A DNA stretch of 64,000 nt from Saprospiraceae bacterium (GTDB lineage Bacteria > Bacteroidota > Bacteroidia > Chitinophagales > Saprospiraceae): contig JADJPZ010000004.1 in assembly GCA_016713025.1 (NCBI GenBank), forward strand, positions 1,178,001 to 1,242,000. The letters are read 5' to 3'. Position numbers and translations under genes: made by a program. The notes beneath the pieces were generated by a model that saw nothing but the letters and a program-made list of their open reading frames with translations, did no database searches and was not told where the DNA came from. Below, one piece after another: positions 1-7,947 of this stretch; position 1 is the stretch's first letter; each line of letters opens with the position of its first letter.

Positions 1-515
1 CATCACTTTGTTGCTATTTTGGAGTACACCCAGAAAACCATACAAGTGGTGATATATCAAAGAAACCTAAAATGAGCAAAAAAGGAAGTAGTTCATATAG
101 GGGTACAATATACATGGTAGCTAAAAATGCGATTATGTATGACCCTTATTTTAAAGAGATATATTCAAATCAAAGAGCGAAAGGTAAGACCTATAACGAT
201 GCTTTAGGTGTAATAATGAACAAGTTAACAAGAGTAATCTATGGTATGCTTACAAACAAAGAGGCATACGATTCATCAAAACCTAAAACACAAAAAAGCA
301 AACCAGTAGACGCAGATCAGCAAATAGAGAAGTTGGAAAAAGAAACCGCAGATTATAAATCAGAGCTGGAAAAGATGCAAAACGCACCAGTTTCTCGTAG
401 AGCAGAAAATAAAATAAAAAGGCAATGGAAGAGTCTCAAAACTCAATTGAAGAGTTGCGCACGAGATCAAAACCATTACCAAGTGCAAACATATAAATTT
501 GTTTGCACTTGGTAA
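1..515 (+). CDS. IS110-family transposase, C-terminal part (cut by window edge)
   Basis: The reading frame is open from base 3 and runs to a stop at 513-515, so only about 170 C-terminal residues are visible. They cover the Transposase_20-type domain (LCCYFGVHPENHTSGDI, then MSKKGSSSYRG) and a basic coiled C-terminal tail. The sequence is almost identical to the second copy at 34858-36250, but this copy keeps the A5 run at 337-341 that is A4 in the other. IS110 transposases are recombinases with an N-terminal RuvC-like DEDD domain and a C-terminal domain carrying the serine nucleophile, and they work with an RNA guide from the element's own non-coding end. Whether the N-terminal half is intact cannot be seen here. 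Confidence 0.93.
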   Translation, partial: SLCCYFGVHPENHTSGDISKKPKMSKKGSSSYRGTIYMVAKNAIMYDPYFKEIYSNQRAKGKTYNDALGVIMNKLTRVIYGMLTNKEAYDSSKPKTQKSKPVDADQQIEKLEKETADYKSELEKMQNAPVSRRAENKIKRQWKSLKTQLKSCARDQNHYQVQTYKFVCTW

Positions 516-556
516 TAAAAAACACCGCCAAATATTATAAAATCAACGGTATAACT
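1..556 (+). mobile_element. IS110-family element copy 1, right end
   Basis: Identity with copy 2 continues past the transposase stop through the sequence ending CGGTATAACT and then AAAGGG, after which the flanks differ. I place the right end at 554 with a CT core at 555-556, as in the other copy. The non-coding right end is only about 40 bp. A perfect inverted repeat (AAGTGCAAAC at 481-490 and GTTTGCACTT at 501-510) overlaps the end of the gene; copy 2 has lost its right arm. The flank starting AAAGGGG is part of a REP-like repeat. Confidence 0.8.
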
Positions 557-712
557 AAAGGGGAATTCAGCGCTTATATTAGGAGAATTTGAGTGGGTCG
601 TCTCAAGCGTAGCTTGACAGGCTCATCAGAGCTTGCCAAGCTATGCTTGGGATTGAGGGTCGCGGGCAGTTTAAACAATTTAAGTGCAAAAATGGGATAC
701 ACCTGGAAAATT
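557..712. repeat. REP-like intergenic repeat (R family), copy R1, interrupted by IS110
   Basis: Contains the family blocks CAGCGCTtATATT, a G-rich GGGTCGTC, an inner stem-loop (CAAGCGTAGCTTG near 605 against CAAGCTATGCTTG near 639, one mismatch), GGGATTGAGGGT and a tail AATTTAAGTGCAAAAA. The same blocks in the same order occur at 7643-7816 and around 34683-36600. It fills the gap between the IS element and tsaD; no gene is seen in it. Confidence 0.65.
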
Positions 713-733
713 CCTTATCTAAACAACATTGAT

Positions 734-1744
734 CTAAAACTCCATTCTTGAGAGCGGAGTTACACTTTGGTCTGAAAATAAGCCTTCCAAATATCTGTAA
801 TAGCCTGTGATACCAATCATACCAGCATTGTCTGTACACAAGGAGAAAGGTGGAATGTAAGTCTGCCACCCAAAATTTTCGCTGGTTTCAATCAATCTTT
901 TTCGCAAAAAATGATTGGCTGAAACACCTCCGGCAATGGCAATATGGTGGATACCTGTTTTTTTACTGGCTTTTATCAGCTTTTTAATTAAGATTTCGAC
1001 TATGGTAGTTTGGACAGAACAGCAGATATCATTTAGATTATTTTTGATAAATTGAGGATCGTTTTTGGTTTCTTTCTGCAGGAAATACAGAATAGATGTT
1101 TTCAGGCCACTAAAACTGAAATCAAGATCACTTACCTGAGGCTCTGGAAATGGAAACACATTTTTTCCATCCTTTGCAAGTTGGTCAATAACCGGACCAG
1201 CAGGGTAGGGCAATCCTAACATTTTTCCGGTCTTATCAAAGGCTTCTCCAGCAGCATCATCTATGGTGCTGCCCAAAATAATGAGATCAGTAAAGCTATT
1301 GACCTGCACGATCTGAGTATGTCCTCCGGAGACTGTAAGGCACAGGAACGGGAATGGTGGTTTGTTTTCTGTGGCAAAATGCGCCAATACATGTGCATGC
1401 ATATGTTGTACTTCAATCAAAGGAATATCTAAAGCCAAAGCCATACCTTTTGCAGTGGATACACCTACGATCAGACTGCCGAGCAAACCAGGCCCCCTTG
1501 TAAATGCTATAGCATCAAGATCGCCGACCTCAATGTCTGCATCTTTCAAACAAGTGTCTATCACCGGGATGATATTGGAAAGATGCTGCCTGCTGGCCAA
1601 TTCCGGGACCACGCCACCATAAATACTATGAATATCCTGATTGGCTGTAAGATTACTTACGATCTCTCCATCCTTGATGATGGCGGCACTGGTATCATCA
1701 CAGGAAGATTCAATAGCAAGGAGATAAATATTATTTTTTGACAA
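734..1744 (-). CDS. tsaD: tRNA N6-adenosine threonylcarbamoyltransferase TsaD
   Basis: Catalytic subunit that transfers the threonylcarbamoyl group from TC-AMP to A37 of ANN-decoding tRNAs, acting with TsaB and TsaE in the cytoplasm. Family signatures are clear: LAIESSCDDTSAAI at the N-terminus, the metal-binding HMHAHVLAHF, SGGHTQIV, DDAAGEAFDK and a C-terminal CTDNAGMI. The open frame extends to 1864, but the extra 40 residues are hydrophobic and unlike the family. A TTG at 1744 gives 336 residues, the usual length, so I prefer it; the start is not certain. It is transcribed away from the gene at 1883. Confidence 0.95.
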   Translation of the reverse strand: MSKNNIYLLAIESSCDDTSAAIIKDGEIVSNLTANQDIHSIYGGVVPELASRQHLSNIIPVIDTCLKDADIEVGDLDAIAFTRGPGLLGSLIVGVSTAKGMALALDIPLIEVQHMHAHVLAHFATENKPPFPFLCLTVSGGHTQIVQVNSFTDLIILGSTIDDAAGEAFDKTGKMLGLPYPAGPVIDQLAKDGKNVFPFPEPQVSDLDFSFSGLKTSILYFLQKETKNDPQFIKNNLNDICCSVQTTIVEILIKKLIKASKKTGIHHIAIAGGVSANHFLRKRLIETSENFGWQTYIPPFSLCTDNAGMIGITGYYRYLEGLFSDQSVTPLSRMEF

Positions 1745-1882
1745 GAAAGATTTTTGTTTTAGGGTTTTTATAAAAAAAAATGAATAAATTTGCCAACGAT
1801 ACACCAAAAGTATAAATTTGTGCATCATTATTTTTATTTTATCTGACAAAATCAATTTAATCACCTAAATTTTAACCAACGT

Positions 1883-2470
1883 ATGAGCAAAATAATTAAT
1901 ATAGTACTCGTCCTGATTACACTTGTTTTGGGATATTGGCTGTATTCTTCCATCAAAGATCCTATTGAGTTCAATCAGGAACTTGAAAAGAGAAAATTTG
2001 AAGTAATCGCAAAACTGAAAAAAATTCAAACTGCCCAGGATATCTATCGTGCTGTTACCGGTAAGTATGCCAAGTCTTTTGATGATTTGACATCACAGAT
2101 TCAAAACGGAAAAATTGAAGTTGTAAAATTGGAAAATGATCCGAGTGACCCTACGAATCAGGATAAGTTTGTGAAAACCTTTACTTATGTTGCCGCTAAA
2201 GATAGTATAAGATCTTTGCTGGGCGATATGGATTTAAATGAGCTCAGATATGTACCATACACAGATGGAAAAATTCAGTTTAGTATCAATGCTGACACAC
2301 TTACGCACCAAAATAACCTAGTTAATGTGGTAGAAGTAGGAACCAAGTACAAGGATTTTATGGGCGAATTCGGAGATCCGAAGTATAAAAAATATGATAA
2401 GTTTTACGACCCTGAAAAGATGCTTAAATTTGGAGATATGACTTCTCCAAACACCAATGGTAACTGGTAA
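1883..2470 (+). CDS. Conserved hypothetical membrane-anchored protein
   Basis: 195 residues. An N-terminal hydrophobic segment (about residues 5-23) is followed by a charged helix (QELEKRKFEVIAKLKKIQTAQDIYRAVTGKYAKSFDDL) and a mixed soluble part. A helix with this layout after an N-terminal membrane segment recalls pseudopilin-like proteins, but there is no prepilin cleavage motif, so I assign no function. It precedes DUF3822 and rsmD on the same strand, and its end overlaps the first possible start of DUF3822. A terminator-like hairpin lies just downstream, inside DUF3822. Confidence 0.8.
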   Translation: MSKIINIVLVLITLVLGYWLYSSIKDPIEFNQELEKRKFEVIAKLKKIQTAQDIYRAVTGKYAKSFDDLTSQIQNGKIEVVKLENDPSDPTNQDKFVKTFTYVAAKDSIRSLLGDMDLNELRYVPYTDGKIQFSINADTLTHQNNLVNVVEVGTKYKDFMGEFGDPKYKKYDKFYDPEKMLKFGDMTSPNTNGNW

Positions 2471-3272
2471 TGATGGTATGACACTAAAGGACTTTAGTTA
2501 CACAATTCCATCCATATCTTATAATAAACTGTCTGTCATTATTATGGCGGACAGTTTTTTTTATGGTATCTTTAACAATGAAAATAAACTTGTTGCACAT
2601 CAGTCTTATGAGGGTATCAGGTATAGTAACAAGACTTCTTTCGAGCAAATTTTAAATGATGAAAGGCTTACAAAACATCATTATGATGACATTTCTGTCT
2701 TAGTATTGCAAGAAAATGGATATCTGACATCAACATTGGAAGAGAGCATCACTTCATTATTTCCTGGTTTGGATCATAAGATTGTGTATACTGAAAAGCT
2801 ATCTGAAAGCGGACTTTTTTATTTTTTTGGTATTACATCATATCAAAAAGAACTACTTGATCTGCTTTTTGTAAATAAGAATTACGAGATGCGTTCATTG
2901 CCTGCTAATTTTTCCAGATGGTATCGTTTTAGTAGCAAAAATATAGTACACCTGCATATAGAAAATGCTTTCATTCTCATTTTCATCCAAAAAGAAAATA
3001 AAGTTGTACTTTCCAATTTCTTTAAGGTCAATGAAATTAATGACATACTTTTTTTTGTACTTGCGACCTGTAAGGCCACTGATATAGGGCTGGCAACAGA
3101 AACTATCTTTGTAAGTGGTGGTGTTGAAGTGGATTCCCCGCTATTTACAACTCTAAACGCCTATGTTGCAGATTTACAGATAGTGCAATCAAGTAATTTA
3201 TTTGAAGATGATCAAATAGCACAGGCTTCACACCCTCATCATTACTTCCTGCATCTTTCAAATGTACTATGA
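2457..3272 (+). CDS. DUF3822 family protein
   Basis: 271 residues. Matches the Bacteroidota DUF3822 family by its opening strand pair (KLSVIIMADSFFYGIFN), its length and its position directly before rsmD. The fold resembles an ASKHA-type ATPase with no recognisable catalytic residues; function is unknown. ATG 2457 overlaps the upstream gene by 14 bp. ATG 2478 (MTLKDFSYT) would avoid most of the overlap and is equally possible. The stop overlaps the rsmD start in ATGA, which implies translational coupling. Confidence 0.85.
   Translation: MVTGNDGMTLKDFSYTIPSISYNKLSVIIMADSFFYGIFNNENKLVAHQSYEGIRYSNKTSFEQILNDERLTKHHYDDISVLVLQENGYLTSTLEESITSLFPGLDHKIVYTEKLSESGLFYFFGITSYQKELLDLLFVNKNYEMRSLPANFSRWYRFSSKNIVHLHIENAFILIFIQKENKVVLSNFFKVNEINDILFFVLATCKATDIGLATETIFVSGGVEVDSPLFTTLNAYVADLQIVQSSNLFEDDQIAQASHPHHYFLHLSNVL
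2526..2562 (+). terminator. Terminator-like hairpin inside DUF3822 coding sequence
   Basis: AAACTGTC (2526-2533) pairs with GACAGTTT (2550-2557), and the right arm runs into a T8 tract (2555-2562). This has the form of an intrinsic terminator, about 56 nt after the stop of the upstream gene and within the first 35 codons of DUF3822. It could limit read-through from the upstream gene, or be stopped from forming by ribosomes on DUF3822. Confidence 0.55.
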
Positions 3273-3805
3273 GGATTATTGGAGGAATTTTTAAAGGCAG
3301 GAGATTTATTCCACCTGCAAAAAACTGGCCTACACGACCTACTACCGATTTTGCAAAAGAAGGTTTGTTCAACATCCTGAATAATAAAATAGATTTTGAA
3401 GAAGTAATCATGCTGGATCTTTTTGGCGGAACAGGTAACCATAGTTATGAGTTTATTTCACGAGGTTGTACAAATGTGACTTATGTGGACAAATTCCAGG
3501 GTTGTATAGAGTTTGTCCAAAAAACTGCACGGGAACTAAAAATTGAAGACAAAATAAAAATTATCAGATCAGATGTTTTCAGGTTTTTGCAGACCAATGA
3601 CAGGCAATTTGATTATATATTTGCCGGACCTCCATATCCTCTACCCAATCTCAATACAATTCCGGATGTGATTTTTCAGACGGAAACGCTCGCCATAGAA
3701 GGGTTGTTTGTACTGGAGCACAATCCAAACCATGACTTTAAGAGTCACGACAGATTTGTAGAAGTCAGAAATTATGGTACTACTATTTTTAGTTTTTTTA
3801 AGTAG
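3269..3805 (+). CDS. rsmD: 16S rRNA (guanine966-N2)-methyltransferase RsmD-like
   Basis: 178 residues. Starts with the family hallmark MRIIGGIFKGRRF, then RPTTDFAKEGLFNIL, the SAM-binding LDLFGGTGNHSYEF and YVDK. RsmD methylates G966 of 16S rRNA during 30S assembly. The catalytic motif IV, normally DPPY or NPPY, reads AGPPYPLP here (near residue 124), so the acidic or amide residue that contacts the target amino group is replaced by glycine. This may be real loss of activity, relaxed chemistry or a sequence error. Overlaps DUF3822 by 4 bp. Confidence 0.9.
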   Translation: MRIIGGIFKGRRFIPPAKNWPTRPTTDFAKEGLFNILNNKIDFEEVIMLDLFGGTGNHSYEFISRGCTNVTYVDKFQGCIEFVQKTARELKIEDKIKIIRSDVFRFLQTNDRQFDYIFAGPPYPLPNLNTIPDVIFQTETLAIEGLFVLEHNPNHDFKSHDRFVEVRNYGTTIFSFFK

Positions 3806-3813
3806 GGCATCTC

Positions 3814-5091
3814 TCAATATCCATATTTTTCTTTCCAAATTAACCTTAAGTTTTCGCGTATTTTAGTTTCTGAAGCATTATTGGATGGCTGGTATAGTGT
3901 CGTACCTGTGATTTCAGCCGGAAGACACTCCATATTGGACTCTCCCGGTACAAAATCATGTGCATATTGATATCCCTTTCCATAACCTATATCTTTCATC
4001 AGAGAAGTTGGGGCATTTCTCAGATGTAACGGGACAGGAAGATCTCCTGTTTTTTGCACAAGGGAAGCAGCTTTTTCAATAGCCAGATAAGAAGCATTAC
4101 TCTTCGGCGAGCCAGCAAGATAAATAGCTGTTTGGGACATAATGATACGTCCTTCCGGCATCCCTATCTGATGTACGGCCTGAAAACAATTATTAGCCAG
4201 AAGCAATGCATTGGGATTTGCAAGTCCAATGTCTTCCGATGCTAGAATGACCATCCTTCTGCATATAAAAATCGGGTCTTCTCCGGCAGCCAGCATTCTT
4301 GCCAGATAATAAACGGTTGCATTAGGATCAGAAGCCCGTACTGATTTAATAAATGCAGAGATGATATCATAATGTTGTTCTCCGGACTTATCATATCTTG
4401 CGAGATTTTCCTGTATTACCTTATATACGAGTTCGTCTGCTATTATGATATCTTTTCCTGAGGCAAATTGATTGATGACCAGTTCTAAACAGTTATATAG
4501 TTTTCTCCCGTCACCTCCCGATAAATGTAGTAATGCATCATACGACTCAATTTTTATATTTCTAGTTTTCAGGTACTCATCTTTCGAAATTGCGTTATCA
4601 ACCATTTTGATGAGGTCATCTTTTCCGAGGGATTTCAAGATATATACCTGGCACCTTGACAGCAATGCTGAGATCACTTCAAATGATGGGTTCTCCGTTG
4701 TAGCCCCGATGAGTGTTACGATGCCTTTTTCCACTGCACCCAACAGAGAATCCTGCTGAGACTTACTGAACCTGTGAATCTCATCTATGAAGAGTACAGG
4801 ATTGGGTCTGGTGAAAAACTTCTGGGACTTTGCCATGTCAATAGCATCCCGGATATCCTTGACACCGCTGTTGATGGCCGATAAGCTGTGGAAAGGTCTT
4901 GATTGAGTGTGTGAAATGACTGAAGCCAAGGTGGTTTTGCCTACTCCTGGCGGTCCCCAGAGTATAAATGACGGCAAGTTGCCGGATTCAATCACTCTAC
5001 GGAGTATGGCATCTTTGCCCACCAAGTGTTCCTGACCTACATAGTCGTCCAAGGAGAGTGGTCGCATTCTTTCGGCAAGAGGTTGGTTCAT
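3814..5091 (-). CDS. rarA: Replication-associated recombination protein A (RarA/MgsA), AAA+ ATPase
   Basis: 425 residues. N-terminal RarA signature (LAERMRPLSLDDYVGQEHL), Walker A GPPGVGKTT (46-54), Walker B LFIDEIHRF, the sensor region GATTENPSFEV, and the C-terminal MgsA domain with ASEDIGLANP and GYGKGYQYAHD. This family acts on stalled replication forks and single-stranded gaps and is related to clamp loaders. Its stop lies 9 bp from the end of rsmD, so the two genes converge. Confidence 0.97.
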   Translation of the reverse strand: MNQPLAERMRPLSLDDYVGQEHLVGKDAILRRVIESGNLPSFILWGPPGVGKTTLASVISHTQSRPFHSLSAINSGVKDIRDAIDMAKSQKFFTRPNPVLFIDEIHRFSKSQQDSLLGAVEKGIVTLIGATTENPSFEVISALLSRCQVYILKSLGKDDLIKMVDNAISKDEYLKTRNIKIESYDALLHLSGGDGRKLYNCLELVINQFASGKDIIIADELVYKVIQENLARYDKSGEQHYDIISAFIKSVRASDPNATVYYLARMLAAGEDPIFICRRMVILASEDIGLANPNALLLANNCFQAVHQIGMPEGRIIMSQTAIYLAGSPKSNASYLAIEKAASLVQKTGDLPVPLHLRNAPTSLMKDIGYGKGYQYAHDFVPGESNMECLPAEITGTTLYQPSNNASETKIRENLRLIWKEKYGY

Positions 5092-5310
5092 TTCTTTGTT
5101 TTAAAAGATAACAATCTTAAGTACCTATCTGTTCGTTAAGATGGCATATCGGAAGCTTAAAAAATTGATAAATTATTAGTTCAACTTCAGCTAACTTTAC
5201 ATTTTGGTACAATATTGCACCAGCAAAATTTTTGTGATTTTGTTAATATTTTGGATTCCTTTAAACGAAAAACCTATTTCAGACGTTCATTAATGGAATT
5301 AAATTTTGAT

Positions 5311-5961
5311 ATGAAGTATTTGATGACATTATTATCGACCATTGTATTAATGAGTGCTGTTGAAGGACCTACCATAAAAATCGGGCTTTTAAAATACAGT
5401 GGTGGAGGAGACTGGTATTCCAATCCTACATCTTTGGTCAACCTTGCTGCTTTTTGCAATAAGTATCTGGGTACTAATATTGACCCTGAATATGCAGTGG
5501 TAGACGCTGGAAGTGTGGAACTTTTCAATTATCCGCTGGTACATATGACAGGTCATGGCAATGTTGTTTTTTCAGATGCGGATGCTGAAAATTTAAGAAC
5601 ATATCTCATCGCCGGAGGATTTCTCCATATAGATGACAACTATGGCATGGATCCATTTGTTCGTGTAGCTATGAAAAAAGTATTTCCAGAGTTATCATTT
5701 ACGGAGCTGCCTTTCAACCATGCAATCTATCAGCAAAAATATAAATTTGAGAGTGGAGTACCCAAAATTCATAAGCATGACGAAAAACCTGCTCAGGGCT
5801 TTGGACTGATTTATGAAGGTAGGCTGGTGTGTTTCTACAGTTACGAAAGTGATCTTGGAGATGGTTGGGAAGACCAGGAAGTACACAAAGATCCCGAAGA
5901 AATCCGGGCCAAAGCCTTAAAAATGGGAGCAAACATTGTACAATTTGTCTTTGGCAACTAA
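5311..5961 (+). CDS. DUF4159 domain-containing exported protein
   Basis: About 216 residues from ATG 5311; another ATG in frame at 5293 is also possible. A short hydrophobic N-terminus (MKYLMTLLSTIVLMSA) suggests export. The rest is one DUF4159 domain: KYSGGGDWYSNPTSLVNL, then VHMTGHGNVVFS, GGFLHIDDNYGMD and YSYESDLGDGWED. The domain has a class I glutamine-amidotransferase/flavodoxin-like look, but no enzymatic role is established. In Bacteroidota such genes often sit near gliding or aerotolerance loci, which are not present here. Confidence 0.85.
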   Translation: MKYLMTLLSTIVLMSAVEGPTIKIGLLKYSGGGDWYSNPTSLVNLAAFCNKYLGTNIDPEYAVVDAGSVELFNYPLVHMTGHGNVVFSDADAENLRTYLIAGGFLHIDDNYGMDPFVRVAMKKVFPELSFTELPFNHAIYQQKYKFESGVPKIHKHDEKPAQGFGLIYEGRLVCFYSYESDLGDGWEDQEVHKDPEEIRAKALKMGANIVQFVFGN

Positions 5962-6000
5962 GATTTTTATTTTTAATTCTCCTACAAATCTCAATTAATT

Positions 6001-6778
6001 ATGGATTCATTTTCATTAGTCCCGTCCATTAAAAACATAAGCCATCATACATCAAAAAATTTCTTTCTTATCAGTGGTCCATGTGCCATTGAGTCAGAAG
6101 AAATGGCAATGCAAATAGCAGAAAAACTAAAAAATATCACTTACAAACTTCAGATACCTTTTGTATTTAAGGGTTCATATCGAAAGGCCAACAGATCATC
6201 TATTCATTCTTTTACAGGTATTGGAGACGAAAAAGCACTCAAAATCCTCAGAAAAGTAGCGGTTACCTTTGATTTGCCTGTAACAACCGATATACACACT
6301 GATGAAGAAGCAGCAATGGCAGCTGAGTATGTAGATATCCTTCAGATTCCGGCATTTCTTTGTCGCCAGACTTCGCTTATAAAGGCTGCAGCTGAAACAG
6401 GAAAAGACAGTCCAGAAAGTTCGGGAGTGCCAAAATCATAAGGTCATGCTTACTGAGCGAGGAACCACTTTCGGATACCAGGATCTGATAGTTGATTATC
6501 GTGGTATTCCCGCGATGCAAGCCTTTGGTGTACCGGTGGTGATGGACTGTACACATTCACTGCAACAACCCAATCAACCATCGGGAATCACAGGCGGAAA
6601 ACCTGGCCTTATAGCTACAATTGCAAAAGCAGCCATAGCAGTAGGAGCAGATGGACTGTTTGTTGAGACACATCCTGATCCATCAATGGCTAAGTCAGAT
6701 GGAGCCAATATGTTACCTTTAGATCAGTTGGACGGACTACTCACCAAATTAGTTAGGATCAGAGCATCACTTCAGTAG
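6001..6778 (+). pseudogene. kdsA: 3-deoxy-8-phosphooctulonate synthase KdsA, disrupted by internal deletion
   Basis: KdsA condenses PEP with arabinose 5-phosphate to make Kdo-8-phosphate for lipopolysaccharide. Residues 1-135 (FFLISGPCAIESEE, FKGSYRKANRSS, LQIPAFLCRQTSLI) and the C-terminal part (MLTERGTTFGYQDLIVDYRG, DCTHSLQQPN, FVETHPDPS) match the family closely. Between AETGK and QKVREC the expected segment of about 18-20 residues holding the lysine-rich KKxQF motif is missing, and the frame changes at about 6404-6412, stopping at 6441. It is not in a long homopolymer, so a simple length error does not explain it. Misassembly or true deletion are both possible; a second kdsA would be expected elsewhere. 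Confidence 0.85.
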
Positions 6779-6837
6779 GCTTTTGGACATATTTTAATTT
6801 TGTATATATAAATTACCCTCGATTCTGTTCTAAGTAT

Positions 6838-6845
6838 TACCTTTG
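6838..6845 (+). promoter_or_regulatory. Putative -7 box TACCTTTG
   Basis: Fits the Bacteroidota -7 consensus TAnnTTTG and lies 37 bp before the lipoprotein gene at 6883. No good -33 box is seen at the usual distance. Confidence 0.4.
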
Positions 6846-6882
6846 CATCAATTTTTACTAAATCTTTTAAATTGTAATTCAA

Positions 6883-7476
6883 ATGAGAAATTTATTTTGG
6901 TTATTTATAATACTTCTTGTAATCGGCTGTAAAGATTCAGATGTTCAAAAAGAACTGGCTGAAATGAAGACCGAAAAACCGGTTGACCCAAAAAAATTAA
7001 AACTACCTTCTTCATGTGAGATGATCTCCCAGGAGAGAATAAAAGAGATTTTTAAGATCAAAGCTCCAAGTGTAAATCTAAAAGATGCGTCAGATCCGGC
7101 TGATCCTAGATCAAAGTCTTGTTTTTTTCAATGGGATGATGAAGATACCCCTAATGCAGGTATCATGATCCAATTGCAGACCAATCCGGTATTTGATGAT
7201 TATAATGAGTACATCTCAAAATTTGTTACTTCAAAGCTGACAGAGGGCGAAACGATGCTAGGTGATGACAAACCCACTATTTACAAACAATTTGACGCGG
7301 GTGGGGCGGATGGTGCATATTCTTTTCAGCAAGGAAGATTTTACTGGAACTATGGTAACAATTATTTAGTGATGCTAGCCTTTAATGTTTCTACCCTAAG
7401 CGAAAGCCAGATGGTAAACGCTGCGGAAAATATTGCTGAAGAAGTTAATAAGAATTTTATAAAAGCTGTAAGATAG
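6883..7476 (+). CDS. Putative lipoprotein of unknown function
   Basis: 197 residues with a type II signal peptide: MRNLFWLFIILLVIGC, with lipobox VIGC and cysteine 16. Mature part is soluble, with a conserved-looking cysteine (PSSCEM) and a second one (KSCFFQWDD), then a short central domain and a C-terminal helix. The layout (lipobox, then a small domain measuring solvent-exposed aromatic residues and two cysteines) recalls DUF3558-like lipoproteins, but I cannot confirm this. It stands alone, followed by a 470-bp non-coding stretch. Confidence 0.8.
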   Translation: MRNLFWLFIILLVIGCKDSDVQKELAEMKTEKPVDPKKLKLPSSCEMISQERIKEIFKIKAPSVNLKDASDPADPRSKSCFFQWDDEDTPNAGIMIQLQTNPVFDDYNEYISKFVTSKLTEGETMLGDDKPTIYKQFDAGGADGAYSFQQGRFYWNYGNNYLVMLAFNVSTLSESQMVNAAENIAEEVNKNFIKAVR

Positions 7477-7642
7477 TACATTATAAGTGTGTAAAACAAA
7501 ATAGAAGTTATTTTCTCTAATAAAGAAATTTGTTGCTAACTTGTCCTTGGTAAGAAAGAAGCCTTTATGAAAAAAGTATATATATTACAAAAGAAGGGGT
7601 TTCATAATTGATAATCAAGGTGTTATGGTGAGTTAGATGGAA

Positions 7643-7816
7643 TTGCACTTTTGTAAAAAAAAATTAACTATTGGCATTTGCCGCTTCTTACCCCCAACCC
7701 CTTAAAGCCCCTTAAAGGGGGCCAGCCCAAATATTGAAAGAATTTGGCGGGGGTCGTCCCTTCAGGGATTGAGGGTAAAGAGGGAATTTAGGTATTTGTG
7801 CAATTTGTTATACACA
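7643..7816. repeat. REP-like intergenic repeat (R family), uninterrupted copy R2
   Basis: The most complete copy in the window: TTGCACTTTTGTAAAAAAA, CCCCCAACCCCTTAAAG, CCAGC..AATATTGAAAG, TTGGCGGGGGTCGTCCC, a small CCCTTCAGGG dyad, ATTGAGGGTAAAGAGGG, and TTTGTGCAATTTGTTATACACAC. The first and last blocks form an imperfect inverted pair (TTGCAC/GTGCAA). It fills most of the 470-bp gap before pepT; the rest (7477-7642) shows no gene. Confidence 0.7.
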
Positions 7817-7947
7817 CTACATCAAAGGTGACGCGGGTCGTACTTGTAGGAATGAACTGAATTTGGAAATCTTTCAATTTAAAAATTATCAATTCAATAT
7901 TACTCAAAATTGTCTGATTCTTGCTAACTTTAGCACAAAAATACATC

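Noticed and set aside
603..869. An 88-codon minus-strand frame
   Set aside because: Overlaps the REP-like repeat and the tsaD 3' end in another frame; shadow of both.
1745..1864. N-terminal 40-residue extension of TsaD
   Set aside because: Not like any TsaD; the family N-terminus begins at LLAIESSCDD, and TTG 1744 gives the standard length.
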